Of a DNA stretch of 64,000 nt, positions 28,050 through 36,678 are shown piece by piece (within the stretch, counting starts at the first letter, position 1; the number at the start of each line of letters is the position of its first letter). Source of the DNA: Verrucomicrobiota bacterium (GTDB lineage: Bacteria > Verrucomicrobiota > Verrucomicrobiia > Limisphaerales > J093); the NCBI GenBank assembly GCA_016716505.1, contig JADJWF010000011.1:186001-250000 (forward strand). Direction: 5' to 3'. The notes under the pieces were generated by a model. That model had not been told where the DNA came from. It searched no databases and saw nothing but the letters and a program-made list of their open reading frames with translations. Made by a program: the position numbers and the translations under genes.

Positions 28050-28427
28050 TCACACCCCGATGTCGGGGTCGGGACCGACGGGGCGTTCGCCCCCCTCTTC
28101 CGCCAGCCATTCGCCCAGCAGTTTGACCCGCTTCACCGAGACCCGGATTCCCAGCACCCGTCGCAGGACGTTGCCCAACATGGCGTCCTCGCGGGTAAAG
28201 GCTTCGAGTTCGGTGTCGAAGCGCGGCCAGTCAGTGACATCCGCCAGGTGCTCGAAGAGCAGCCGATCGGGCACGAAATACTGACGTTCCAGCAGGTGAA
28301 TGATCGGCCACAACAACCTCCCGTGGGGCGTCAGGCACTTGCGGTAGGCGCGGTCCGCGTACTTGTTCTCCGGACACGCGAATCGCTCGCAGAACGCCGT
28401 CTTGAATCCTTTGGGCCACGGTTGCAC
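28050..28427 (-). CDS. conserved hypothetical protein
   Basis: A 125-residue protein starting with GTG (QPWPKGFKTAFCERFACPEN). Dense Trp, Phe, Arg and Cys in the first 40 residues, then LLWPIIHLLERQYFVPDRLL and VLRRVLGIRVSVKRVKLLGE. It has no signal peptide or membrane helix. I have seen the opening motif in short unannotated Verrucomicrobiota proteins, often near mobile DNA, but know no function. The codon pattern looks genuine; it stands next to a transposase-like relic. Confidence 0.55.
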   Translation of the reverse strand: MQPWPKGFKTAFCERFACPENKYADRAYRKCLTPHGRLLWPIIHLLERQYFVPDRLLFEHLADVTDWPRFDTELEAFTREDAMLGNVLRRVLGIRVSVKRVKLLGEWLAEEGGERPVGPDPDIGV

Positions 28428-28539
28428 GCCCCATCAGTGTACGGAGTCGTTCCCCATACTCAACGCCCGTTTCCCTTTCCCTCGCCGACCCGAAAACCGC
28501 CGACTGTGCCGACTGCCCGCGCCGGTTTCGCGGCCGGCC

Positions 28540-29025
28540 TCAATCCACCTCTTCGAACGCCTGCCGGGCGCGATTCTTCCGAACGCGACGGGGATCGAAG
28601 ACCCGGCCGTTCATGGCGAGATAAACACCCGGCGGCAGGCACTGGATCGCGCCGATGGCCGTGCCGATGTTGAAGACAGCGTCGGTGTTGCGGAATCGCG
28701 CCGGCTGCATGGAACCGGTCAGCACAATCGTCTTGCCGGGCATGCCGAGCAGCGCGACGGCCGTCTCCACCATCGTATCGGTGCCGTGCGTCACGAGCAC
28801 GCGGTCGCAGGGGGCTGCGGCCACCCGTTCGCGAACCAGCGCCCGGTCGGCCTCGTTCATCTCCAGGCTGTCCTTGCGCAAAACCGATTCCACCGTGACT
28901 TCCAGCGTCACGTTGGCGTCGCGAAGGATCTCTTCAATCTGCGGCGAGCCGACGGCGTACTCGCTCTTCGCGTCGAAATACACCTTGTCAATCGTCCCGC
29001 CCGTGGTGATGACGTGCAGTCTCAT
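28540..29025 (-). CDS. short asparaginase-domain protein
   Basis: A 161-residue protein corresponding to the N-terminal domain of type I/II L-asparaginases: the catalytic-Thr motif LHVITTGGTIDKVYFDAKSE at the start, and LVTHGTDTMVETAVALLGMP with the second catalytic Thr and Asp pair (about residues 79-98). Canonical enzymes are about 320-350 residues with a second domain, which is lacking here; this matches a known class of short asparaginase-domain proteins rather than a recent truncation, since the end is clean. Activity is uncertain. ATG at 29025. It is divergent from the DUF2249 gene. Confidence 0.75.
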   Translation of the reverse strand: MRLHVITTGGTIDKVYFDAKSEYAVGSPQIEEILRDANVTLEVTVESVLRKDSLEMNEADRALVRERVAAAPCDRVLVTHGTDTMVETAVALLGMPGKTIVLTGSMQPARFRNTDAVFNIGTAIGAIQCLPPGVYLAMNGRVFDPRRVRKNRARQAFEEVD

Positions 29026-29095
29026 GGGCCGGCGCATTCGGCGCCGCGGAAGTTAAACGGGCGCTGCCCGAATCTCGCAAGCGAGGACCGCATCG

Positions 29096-29109
29096 TTGAC
29101 ACGTGTCAA
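29096..29109 (+). promoter_or_regulatory. perfect palindrome of the Fnr/Dnr (Crp-Fnr family) type
   Basis: TTGACACGTGTCAA is a perfect 14-base palindrome with the TTGAC-N4-GTCAA layout of Dnr/NnrR/Fnr-type operators. Its centre is 45 bases upstream of the DUF2249 ATG at 29147. If it acted as a class II site centred at -41.5, transcription would begin near 29144, almost at the start codon, with CATCGT (29132-29137) as a weak -10. It would link the DUF2249 / oxidase-like / DUF59 operon to oxygen limitation or nitric oxide. No regulator gene is in the window. Confidence 0.55.
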
Positions 29110-29146
29110 TGCAACCCGGCTGCACCCTGAGCATCGTTGGGACGTC

Positions 29147-29407
29147 ATGGACGAGACGAAGATCAATGCTTCCGTGGCGCGCGACGATCGTGCCGTCATC
29201 GAGGTGGACGCACGGGGATTGGAGCCGCCGCAACCGATGGTGCGGATTTTGGAAGCCGCCACGGACCTCCCGCCGGGGGTAACCCTCTACGCGCGGACCG
29301 ACCGGCGGCCGATGCACCTCTACGCCCAGCTTGAGGCACGCGGTCTGATGGCCGAAACCTTTCCTCAAACCGATGGCAGTTTCCTCACCCACATTCGCCG
29401 CGCCTGA
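29147..29407 (+). CDS. DUF2249 protein
   Basis: An 86-residue cytoplasmic protein with the DUF2249 pattern: VIEVDARGLEPPQPMVRILE, LPPGVTLYARTDRRPMHLYA, and QLEARGLMAETFPQTDGSFL. DUF2249 domains are TusA-like in fold and occur repeatedly with hemerythrins, DUF59 proteins and haem-copper oxidase genes in denitrification and anaerobic respiration loci. The molecular role is unknown. ATG at 29147 is chosen; the frame runs upstream to a TTG inside the palindromic operator. It overlaps the next gene by 35 bases if that gene starts at 29373. Confidence 0.8.
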   Translation: MDETKINASVARDDRAVIEVDARGLEPPQPMVRILEAATDLPPGVTLYARTDRRPMHLYAQLEARGLMAETFPQTDGSFLTHIRRA

Positions 29408-30851
29408 AGCCGTCCGCACGGCAGTGCCGGCAACCGCCCGTTCCCGACCGGTGGTGAGCTCAGGCGGCGCATCAAGCGCGCTCGCGCCGTCGGTCACGCT
29501 GCCGCTGCGCTTCGTGATCACGGGAGTTCTGGCCCTGCTGGCCGGACTGGTCTTGCTCGCCGCTCGGCCGGACATTTTGGCGGCCTACCACTACAATCAG
29601 TACGTCGTCGCCGCCACCCATCTATTCGTTCTCGGCTTCGTCTGCACCATCGTCATGGGGGCGATGTACCAGCTCGTGCCGGTGGCGCTGGAAACGCGCC
29701 TCCACAGCGAACGGACGGCGAAATGGCAGTTCGCTTTCCACGTGATCGGGGTGGCCGGGATGGTGTGGATGTTCTGGCGCTGGGATCTCAAGCAGGTGGG
29801 GCATTTCGGTTCGGTGGTGGCCATGGGCGTTGGGTTGTTCGCCTACAATATCGGTCGCACCCTGTGGTGCGTGCCGCGGTGGAACGTGGTCGCGACGGGA
29901 ATCGCCAGCGCGCTCTTTTGGCTGGTGTGCGCTGTGACGGCCGGGCTGGTCGTGACGGCTGCCAAATGCACTTACGACTCGGTCGCGACGCTGTCGCCGG
30001 TCAATCCGTTGTGGGCGGCGCTCAAGGCCCTCCAAGGCACCGCCAACTTCGTCAACCGGTTCGACGCCCTCGGAGTCATGCACGCCCACGCCCACCTTGG
30101 GGTGGTCGGGTTCTTCGTCATGATGATTGTCTCGGTCAGCTACAAGCTGGTGCCGATGTTTCTCCTGAGCGACCTGCAAAATGAACGCCGGGCGCGGCTG
30201 GGGCTCTGGTTGCTCAATGCTGCCGTGCTGGGCTTGTTCTTCACCATCGCCCTCCGCTCCGCGTGGAAACTTGCCTTCGCGCTGCTCGGCGCGGCGGCGG
30301 TGACCCTTTATCTCGTGGAGATGCGGGCCATCCTGCGCGCCCGTCGTCGTCGGTTGATTGACTGGGGCCTCCGACACTTCGTGATGGCGTTGTGGCTGTT
30401 GGGCGGCGCAACGGTTCTCGGCGTTGTGCTGGCAACGTCGTGGCTGCCGGTCACGGAACGGACGGTTCAACTGGAAACCGTGTACGCCTGGCTCGGCATC
30501 GTGGGGGTGGTGACCTTCACCATCCTCGGCTTCCTCTACAAAATTGTGCCCTTCATCGTCTGGCACCACAACTACAGCCACCACGTCGGCCGCCACAAGG
30601 TGCCGTCGCTCGCGGACCTGTACTCCGAGCCGCTTCAGATCGCGGGCTTCTGGCTCTTCCTCGGTGGCTTCGCCCTGGCCGCTGCCGGCGCCGGGCTGAT
30701 GAAGGAAGGGTGGGCGCGCGCCGGCGTTCTGGTGCTGCTCGCGAGCCTCGCGGTCTTCGGAATCAATCTGGCGGGCATGCTGCGGCATTTCTTCCGCCCG
30801 CGACTGGCGCCGCTCGTCCCGGCCGCCAAACCGGTTCTTTCCAAGCCATGA
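29373..30851 (+). CDS. 12-helix membrane protein related to haem-copper oxidase subunit I
   Basis: A 492-residue protein with about 12 transmembrane helices. It resembles the haem-copper oxidase subunit I superfamily (CcoN/NorB side). Helix 2 has a conserved His (YVVAATHLFVLGFVCTIVMG) in the place of a haem ligand, helix 6 reads ALGVMHAHAHLGVVGFFVMM, and after helix 10 comes a His cluster (PFIVWHHNYSHHVGRHKVPS). The familiar CuB ligand pattern (paired His in helix 7) is not evident, so it may not be a normal terminal oxidase. Gene context suggests nitrogen-oxide or microaerobic chemistry. The start may be ATG 29373 or GTG 29424; 29373 overlaps the preceding gene by 35 bases. Confidence 0.75.
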   Translation: MAVSSPTFAAPEAVRTAVPATARSRPVVSSGGASSALAPSVTLPLRFVITGVLALLAGLVLLAARPDILAAYHYNQYVVAATHLFVLGFVCTIVMGAMYQLVPVALETRLHSERTAKWQFAFHVIGVAGMVWMFWRWDLKQVGHFGSVVAMGVGLFAYNIGRTLWCVPRWNVVATGIASALFWLVCAVTAGLVVTAAKCTYDSVATLSPVNPLWAALKALQGTANFVNRFDALGVMHAHAHLGVVGFFVMMIVSVSYKLVPMFLLSDLQNERRARLGLWLLNAAVLGLFFTIALRSAWKLAFALLGAAAVTLYLVEMRAILRARRRRLIDWGLRHFVMALWLLGGATVLGVVLATSWLPVTERTVQLETVYAWLGIVGVVTFTILGFLYKIVPFIVWHHNYSHHVGRHKVPSLADLYSEPLQIAGFWLFLGGFALAAAGAGLMKEGWARAGVLVLLASLAVFGINLAGMLRHFFRPRLAPLVPAAKPVLSKP

Positions 30852-31153
30852 ACCCGCCCGACGAAGCCGCTCTGCTCGACGCCTTGCGCGCGATTGTGGA
30901 TCCCGAAATCGGACTCAACATTGTGGATCTCGGGCTGGTGTACAGCGCTGAGGTGGACAACGGAATTGCCCGGGTGAAAATGACTCTGACGACCCGCGGC
31001 TGCCCCATGCACGACAGCCTCGTGCAAGGCGCCCGCGCCGTCTTGCTCGAAGTGCCGGGTGTGACCGAAGCGGACGTGGAAGTCGTCTGGGACCCGCCGT
31101 GGCATCCGAGCATGATCACGGAAGCGGGCCGCGCTGCCGTGGGCCTTGCCTGA
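30848..31153 (+). CDS. DUF59 / MIP18-family iron-sulfur assembly-type protein
   Basis: A 101-residue protein with the DUF59 pattern: LLDALRAIVDPEIGLNIVDL, GLVYSAEVDNGIARVKMTLT, TTRGCPMHDSLVQGARAVLL (with the conserved Cys), and VVWDPPWHPSMITEAGR at the end. Relatives (SufT, PaaD, MIP18) help to insert Fe-S or other metal cofactors. It overlaps the oxidase-like gene by four bases (ATGA), so it probably serves maturation of that protein or a partner. Confidence 0.88.
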   Translation: MNPPDEAALLDALRAIVDPEIGLNIVDLGLVYSAEVDNGIARVKMTLTTRGCPMHDSLVQGARAVLLEVPGVTEADVEVVWDPPWHPSMITEAGRAAVGLA

Positions 31154-31175
31154 GCTGCCGCCGTTCGGCAACCGC

Positions 31176-32539
31176 TCACCGTCCAAGCCGTTCCTGAAGG
31201 TAGCGCCGAAACGCCTCGTAATCGGCGGGCAGGCGGTCGAAGTCCTCGGTCAGGCGATCGAGCGCGGCCAGGGAAGGTGGCACCGGCGGCGAAAACCCCA
31301 GGGCCGCCTCAATTTCCTCCGGGAACTTTGCGGGATGCGCGGTCTCGAGGACCGCCGCCGGCGCGCTCGCCAGCGGCTCAACCGCGAGATAGTCCAAGAA
31401 GCCCGCCCAACCCACCGCGCCGTGCGGTTCGAGCAGCAACTGATGCTCCCGCCACGCGGCGGCGATGGTCTCCCGTGTCCGCTCGTCCGAGATGCTGCTG
31501 CTGAACAGGTCGCGACGCATGGCCGCCAGGTCGGGCCCCCGGTGAATCCGACCGGTCTCGTCCATCTGCCCGCCGTACACCGCAACCAATCGCGCCAGGT
31601 TGCTGGGATGCCCCACGTTCATCGCGTTGGACCGGCAGTTTCGCGACGGCTCGATCTTGGCGTACTCACCGGTGGCCAGGAAGCGGGGGAATTCGTCGTT
31701 CGCGTTGACCGGCACGACCAGCCGCTTGACGGGGAGACCCATCTGCCGCGCGAACACGCACCCCATCATGTTGCCAAAGTTGCCGCTGGGCACCGCGAAG
31801 ACCATTGCCTCGCCGCGGTTTGCCAGGCGCGCCGCCGCGTAGAAGTAATACACGCTCTGCGGCAACAGCCGGCCGATGTTGATCGAGTTCGCCGAGGAGA
31901 GCGGGAACGCCTTGAGCGCCGGATCCGCGAAGGCGCGTTTCACGAGCGCCTGACAGTCGTCGAACTTCCCGTCCACCGCCACGGTACGGATGTTGTCCCG
32001 CAGCGTGGTCATCTGTTTCCGCTGCCGGTCGCTGACCTCGGCAATCGGAAACAGGACGATGACGCGAATCCCCTCGACGCCGTGGAATGCACTGGCCACG
32101 GCCGAGCCCGTGTCCCCGCTGGTCGCCGTCAGGATGGTCAACCGGCCGCCCTGTTCGCGGATGAACCGCCCGATCAGCCGCGCCATCATCCGCGCCGCGA
32201 AATCCTTGAACGAGGCGGTGGGGCCCTGATCCAACCGCATGACGCAGGTGCGGTCTCGGCCCGCCACCGGCTCCAGCGGCACGTCAAAGTTGTACGCGTC
32301 GCGACAGAGCGTGTGCAGGTCTGCCTCCGCGATGACGCCCTGGGTGAATTTTCGTAACACGCGGAAGGCGATCTCCGCGTAGGACATGCGGGCAACTCCG
32401 CGAGTTCGTCCGGGTCAAAGCGCGGAAACTCCACTGGCAAATAGAGGCCCTTGTCCGGTGCCTGGCCGATCAGCAGTGCCTCGCGCAGGCTAACCGGCGG
32501 GGCTTGGCCGTTGGTGCTGTGGAAGAGCGGGGTACTCAC
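31176..32539 (-). CDS. thrC: threonine synthase, split by a frameshift near codon 52
   Basis: The main frame (32387 to 31176, 403 residues) carries the PLP enzyme: PLP-lysine in RLDQGPTASFKDFAARMM, the phosphate-binding ILTATSGDTGSAVASAFHG and FAVPSGNFGNMMGCVF. The N-terminal part lies in another frame from ATG 32539: PLFHSTNGQAPPVSLREALL then GLYLPVEFPRFDPDELAELP. The two meet near 32386-32390, where one extra base would join ...ELPA to MSYAEIAFRVL and give a full protein of about 454 residues. It makes threonine from O-phosphohomoserine and lies 29 bases after hom. The break may be an assembly error. Confidence 0.88.
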
Positions 32540-32568
32540 CGTGGTAAGCTGCTTCGGGAAAGGAGCGG

Positions 32569-33894
32569 TTACTCGAGGTTCTCCACCCGGATCATCATCG
32601 GCGGGGCCTTGACCACGGACAGCTTGGCGATTTGCGCGAGCGCCCGGCTCATCGCGGCGTTCGGCGCATCGTGGATCATGAGAATCAACGGCACGGTCTC
32701 TCCCTCGTGACCCTCCGGCTGGATGATCGAGGCAATCCCGATCTTTGCCGCCCCCAAGATCGCCGAGATCTTGGCGATGACGCCCGGCCGGTCGAGCACG
32801 GTCAGGCGGACGTAGTAGCGCGACACCACCTCGCCAATCGGCGCCACCTCCGCCCGCCGGGCATGCGCCACAAACGGCGGCACCCGACCATGGCTCTGAT
32901 GGGCCAGTTCGAGCGCGACATCCGCAATGTCGCTCAGCACCGCGCTGGCGGTGGCGTCCTTGCCCGCGCCGCGACCGTAAAAGAGCGTGTCACCCACCAC
33001 GTCACCGCGCACGAACACCGCGTTAAACACCCCGTTCACGTTGCTCAAGACATGAGCGTGGGGAATCAGGGCCGGGTACACGGAGACCTGGACCCGCTCG
33101 CCGCGCGCGCCCTTGCCGGTCTTGGGCGGCAGCGTTTTCACGATCCCCAGCAGCTTGATCGTGTAGCCCAGTTGGCCGGCGAACTGCATGTCGAGCCTCG
33201 AGATGTGTCGAATGCCCTCGACGTAGATGTCCTTTGGGTTGACCCAGAAACCGTGCGCCAGCGAAGCCAGGATGCCGGTCTTGTGCTCGGCGTCGTGGCC
33301 GTCAATGTCCAAGTCCGGCGGCGTCTCCGCATACCCCAGCTTCTGCGCCTCGGCCAGTACGGTCGCAAACTCCGCCCCTTCCTGCTTCATGCGGGTGAGG
33401 ATGTAGTTGCAGGTGCCGTTGACGATGCCGTAGAGGTGCGTGATCCGGTTGCCCACCAGCGCCTCGCGCAGCGCCTTGATGATCGGAATGCCACCGGCCA
33501 CTGCCGCTTCGTAGTACAGATTGGCCCGATGCTGGCGGGCGGCGGCAAAGAGCTCCGCACCGTGGGCTGACAGCAGCGCCTTGTTGGCCGTGATCACCGG
33601 TTTCCCCAGTTTCAACGCCGTCAGGATCATCTCGCGGGCGATCGTGGTCCCGCCCACCAGTTCGATTACCGCGTGAACTTCCGGATCGTTAACGACCTCG
33701 CGCCAGTCAGTGGTCATCTGCGCGCGTGGAATCGGGTAGGGCCGCGGCTCGTCGAGGGCCTTCACTGCCACCTTGCGAAGGCTCACGGGTACACCGATGC
33801 GCGCTGCCAGGAGCGCTCCGTTTCGGCTCAGGTGATGAAACACCCCGCTACCTACGGTCCCGCCACCGATCATCCCGAAATTCACCTGGTCCAT
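32569..33894 (-). CDS. hom: homoserine dehydrogenase
   Basis: A 441-residue protein. N-terminal NAD(P)-binding motif FGMIGGGTVGSGVFHHL, catalytic region with NKALLSAHG and YEAAVAGGIPIIKALREALV, LYGIVNGTCNYILTRMKQEG, DIDGHDAEHKTGILASLAHG, and a C-terminal ACT domain (YVRLTVLDRPGVIAKISAIL) expected to bind threonine as a feedback inhibitor. It reduces aspartate semialdehyde to homoserine. It is followed 29 bases later by thrC in the same direction, so the two likely form an operon; thrB is not adjacent. Confidence 0.95.
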   Translation of the reverse strand: MDQVNFGMIGGGTVGSGVFHHLSRNGALLAARIGVPVSLRKVAVKALDEPRPYPIPRAQMTTDWREVVNDPEVHAVIELVGGTTIAREMILTALKLGKPVITANKALLSAHGAELFAAARQHRANLYYEAAVAGGIPIIKALREALVGNRITHLYGIVNGTCNYILTRMKQEGAEFATVLAEAQKLGYAETPPDLDIDGHDAEHKTGILASLAHGFWVNPKDIYVEGIRHISRLDMQFAGQLGYTIKLLGIVKTLPPKTGKGARGERVQVSVYPALIPHAHVLSNVNGVFNAVFVRGDVVGDTLFYGRGAGKDATASAVLSDIADVALELAHQSHGRVPPFVAHARRAEVAPIGEVVSRYYVRLTVLDRPGVIAKISAILGAAKIGIASIIQPEGHEGETVPLILMIHDAPNAAMSRALAQIAKLSVVKAPPMMIRVENLE

Positions 33895-34041
33895 AACGGC
33901 CCAATGCTGCCGGTCGCGTTGGCGAGCGACAACGCTTTTCAGGCTGCCGCGGGGCTTGAGCGGGAACAGCGCGCGCTTCCCGGCCCTCGACGTTACCGGT
34001 CCGCGAGGTTCGGCGCCCCCGGCGCCGCCGATCGTGCGAGG

Positions 34042-35430
34042 TTAGCGAAGCGCTACTCGCGCGTAGCTGATTGTCTGGCCGACACCGGCCCGGTGTCCGA
34101 GCAGGTCCAAGTAGTGCGACGGCGCCGAACCAGCCCGCGGCGTGGCGGTGAAGAAGCTGGTGAACGGCTGCTTCAGCGGGACCCGCCACGCTTCGCCCGG
34201 GGTTCCGTCCGCGCGGAGTTCCACCAGTCGGTTCTCCGCGACCGGGCGACCCTCGGCGCTGGTGCCACTCAAGTAGTGGAAGACAAACAGCCGTCCTTCC
34301 GGACTCACGTGGAAGCGCGCCAGTCCGGGCACTTCGCGAGCTCCACCTTCCTCGGCGGCGAGGAGCGTTCGTCGCGAAATGACTTTTCCGTCGCGGAGGC
34401 GCGCATAGTTCAATTCGTGGCGCTGCTTCGCCGCCGGGAAGAACTTCTCCCGCAGACGCTCGTCAATTGCCCGTTCTGTCCAGACGATGTGAACCACGCC
34501 GTCGGGCGCGACGTGCAGATCGCCCGGCGTGATCCATCCGCAGGTCTGCTCGCGACTGGCCAGCTCCAGCCAGGGCTCGAACCGTCCCGTGGCGAGGTCC
34601 TTGGACCAGACGTAAAACAGGCGGCGGAACTCGTAGTCCCACTCCTGCCCGGTCAACTGTTTCTTGAACGCCCGCCACTCGGGGTTGGGCTCGAGGATGT
34701 CGCTGACGCCGACGAAGTGAAGCTGTCCTCGCGCGAGGGCCACGTTCGGGTAGCAGATGCGGATGGGCTGCGGCCGGGCGTAGTCCGCGCCCCACGGCCA
34801 CTGGAGTTGACCTGCCCCGCGCCACTCCAGCCGGCCCGCGTCCCACCGGCCCAGCGCCCACTCCGCGTGGGTGTAGTCAATGTTCTGGAACAAGGCGATC
34901 TCGCCGGTCGCCGCATCGGCCACGAAGCTGCGGTAAGAATGCTCGGTGAACCGCGGAACCCCAGCCCACTGCGGCGCGATCGTTTGAACGGCTTGCGTCG
35001 GGGACGCAGCCGCGAAGAAGACCACCTCTGGCCGGGCTGGGCCACCGCCCGCCTGCCCGACGGGCGTCAGAGTGGGATTGGCCGACACCAGCACCCACCC
35101 GCCGTTCAGGCGCGCCAGCGGACTCGGTTCCCGGGTGCGGCCGTTGTCCGTGTACACCTTCGTCCAGCCCGCATCGTCTCGCCGCCAGAGGACCCAGCGA
35201 CAGTTGTTCAGCGGCGGCGTGTTGGTCAGCGTTTCGAGACCGGTGGCGAAGACGAGTGGACCGTCGCGAACCAGCGTCGTTGAACCGCTGCACCACATCG
35301 GCCCCGCGCCGTTGTTGGCCGGGGTGAACGAATACACGTCCTCCTCAATTTCCACGACCGGTTCAGCCGCCAGCAGGCCGGCCATGAAGAAACCGGCCAG
35401 AGTCGCGTGGGCAAGGCGATGCCTCTTCAC
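34042..35430 (-). CDS. secreted protein of unknown function, sialidase/BNR-like repeats
   Basis: About 462 residues. GTG at 35430 starts KRHRLAHATLAGFFMAGLLA, a signal peptide, which supports this start over 35487. The mature part has repeated short strands with W/F at turns (WVLWRRDDAGWTKVYTDNG, YAKT-like VHIVWTERAIDERL, ARFHVSPEGRLFVFHYLSG), suggesting a six-bladed propeller of the sialidase/BNR type; the D-x-x-VHIVW element recurs in such proteins. I see no catalytic Arg triad clearly. It lies 13 bases after aroC, in the same direction. Confidence 0.65.
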   Translation of the reverse strand: MKRHRLAHATLAGFFMAGLLAAEPVVEIEEDVYSFTPANNGAGPMWCSGSTTLVRDGPLVFATGLETLTNTPPLNNCRWVLWRRDDAGWTKVYTDNGRTREPSPLARLNGGWVLVSANPTLTPVGQAGGGPARPEVVFFAAASPTQAVQTIAPQWAGVPRFTEHSYRSFVADAATGEIALFQNIDYTHAEWALGRWDAGRLEWRGAGQLQWPWGADYARPQPIRICYPNVALARGQLHFVGVSDILEPNPEWRAFKKQLTGQEWDYEFRRLFYVWSKDLATGRFEPWLELASREQTCGWITPGDLHVAPDGVVHIVWTERAIDERLREKFFPAAKQRHELNYARLRDGKVISRRTLLAAEEGGAREVPGLARFHVSPEGRLFVFHYLSGTSAEGRPVAENRLVELRADGTPGEAWRVPLKQPFTSFFTATPRAGSAPSHYLDLLGHRAGVGQTISYARVALR

Positions 35431-35443
35431 GGTGCCTTCGGAT

Positions 35444-36526
35444 TCAAGCCCCGCACTGGGCGCGCTGGCGGAGGGCATGGTCCACAAGCACGAGCGCGGT
35501 CATGGCCTCGACCATCGGCACCGCGCGCGGCAACACGCACGGGTCGTGGCGCCCGCGCCCCTTCAGCGTGGTGTTGCGATACTCGATATCTACGGTGTCC
35601 TGTTCTTGCATCACCGTGGCCACCGGCTTGAACGGCACGCGGAAAAAGATCATTTCGCCGTTCGAGATGCCGCCCTGGATTCCCCCGGAGCGGTTGGTCA
35701 CCGTCCGCACCCGGCCGCCCTTCATGCGGAAAGGGTCATTGTGCTGCAATCCGGTCAGAAGCACCGAACCGAAACCCGAGCCGATCTCAAAACCGCGCGA
35801 CGCCGGCAAGCTCAACATGGCCTTCGCCAGATCGGCCTCCAGCTTGTCAAACACCGGCTCGCCCCAGCCCGGCGGCACCCCGCGGGCCACTGCTTCCACG
35901 ATGCCTCCCACGGTGTCGCCCACCTTCCGCACGCGTTCGATGAGCCGCACCATCTTCTCGGCGGCGTCGCTGTCCGGGCACCGGACGATGTTGGACTCCA
36001 CCTGCCGTGGCTGGACCTTGGTGGGGTCCACGTCCGCCACGATGTTTTTGATCTGCTTCACCCAGGCCAGCACCTGCACGCCGAACTGCTCACGCAGAAT
36101 CTTCTTCGCAATCGCGCCGGCCGCCACCCGCCCGATCGTCTCCCGCGCGCTGCTGCGGCCGCCGCCCTGCCAGTTCCGGATGCCGTACTTCGCGTGGTAG
36201 GTGTAGTCCGCGTGCGAGGGACGAAATTTGCGCGCCATTTCGAGGTACGCCTCCGGGCGCGCGTCCTCGTTGCGGACCAGCAGGCAGATGGGCGTGCCGA
36301 GCGTCAGCCCCTCGAAGGTGCCGGAGAGGATCTCCACCGTGTCCGACTCCTTGCGGGGCGAGACGATGCGCGACTGGCCGGGCCGGCGTCGGTCCAGCTC
36401 GGGCTGAATGTCGGCCTCGGTCAGAGGCAGACGCGGGGGGCAGCCGTCCACCACCACGCCAACGCCGCCCCCGTGCGATTCGCCCCAGGTGGTGATGCGG
36501 AACAGGTGGCCAAAGGTGTTTGGCAT
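35444..36526 (-). CDS. aroC: chorismate synthase
   Basis: A 360-residue protein with the three family signatures: MPNTFGHLFRITTWGESHGG at the start, GGGRSSARETIGRVAAGAIA (the RxSARET FMN/substrate region), and the C-terminal GGIQGGISNGEMIFFRV followed by GRHDPCVLPRAVPMVEAMTA. It converts 5-enolpyruvylshikimate-3-phosphate to chorismate using reduced FMN. The frame extends 42 codons beyond the ATG at 36526; the extra residues are not part of the family. Confidence 0.96.
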   Translation of the reverse strand: MPNTFGHLFRITTWGESHGGGVGVVVDGCPPRLPLTEADIQPELDRRRPGQSRIVSPRKESDTVEILSGTFEGLTLGTPICLLVRNEDARPEAYLEMARKFRPSHADYTYHAKYGIRNWQGGGRSSARETIGRVAAGAIAKKILREQFGVQVLAWVKQIKNIVADVDPTKVQPRQVESNIVRCPDSDAAEKMVRLIERVRKVGDTVGGIVEAVARGVPPGWGEPVFDKLEADLAKAMLSLPASRGFEIGSGFGSVLLTGLQHNDPFRMKGGRVRTVTNRSGGIQGGISNGEMIFFRVPFKPVATVMQEQDTVDIEYRNTTLKGRGRHDPCVLPRAVPMVEAMTALVLVDHALRQRAQCGA

Positions 36527-36678
36527 GTCCGCAGCGTCGCCGAAGCAACCGGAGCGGTCAAATCCATCCCCGTTGGCGAGGTGGTGGGCCGGCCGCCCCT
36601 GGCTGCCACGCTGGCCGGCACGGTCGGAGTTGGCACGCCACGCCCTGGCCATCGGCCGCAGGCAGGCCGAACGGGTTG

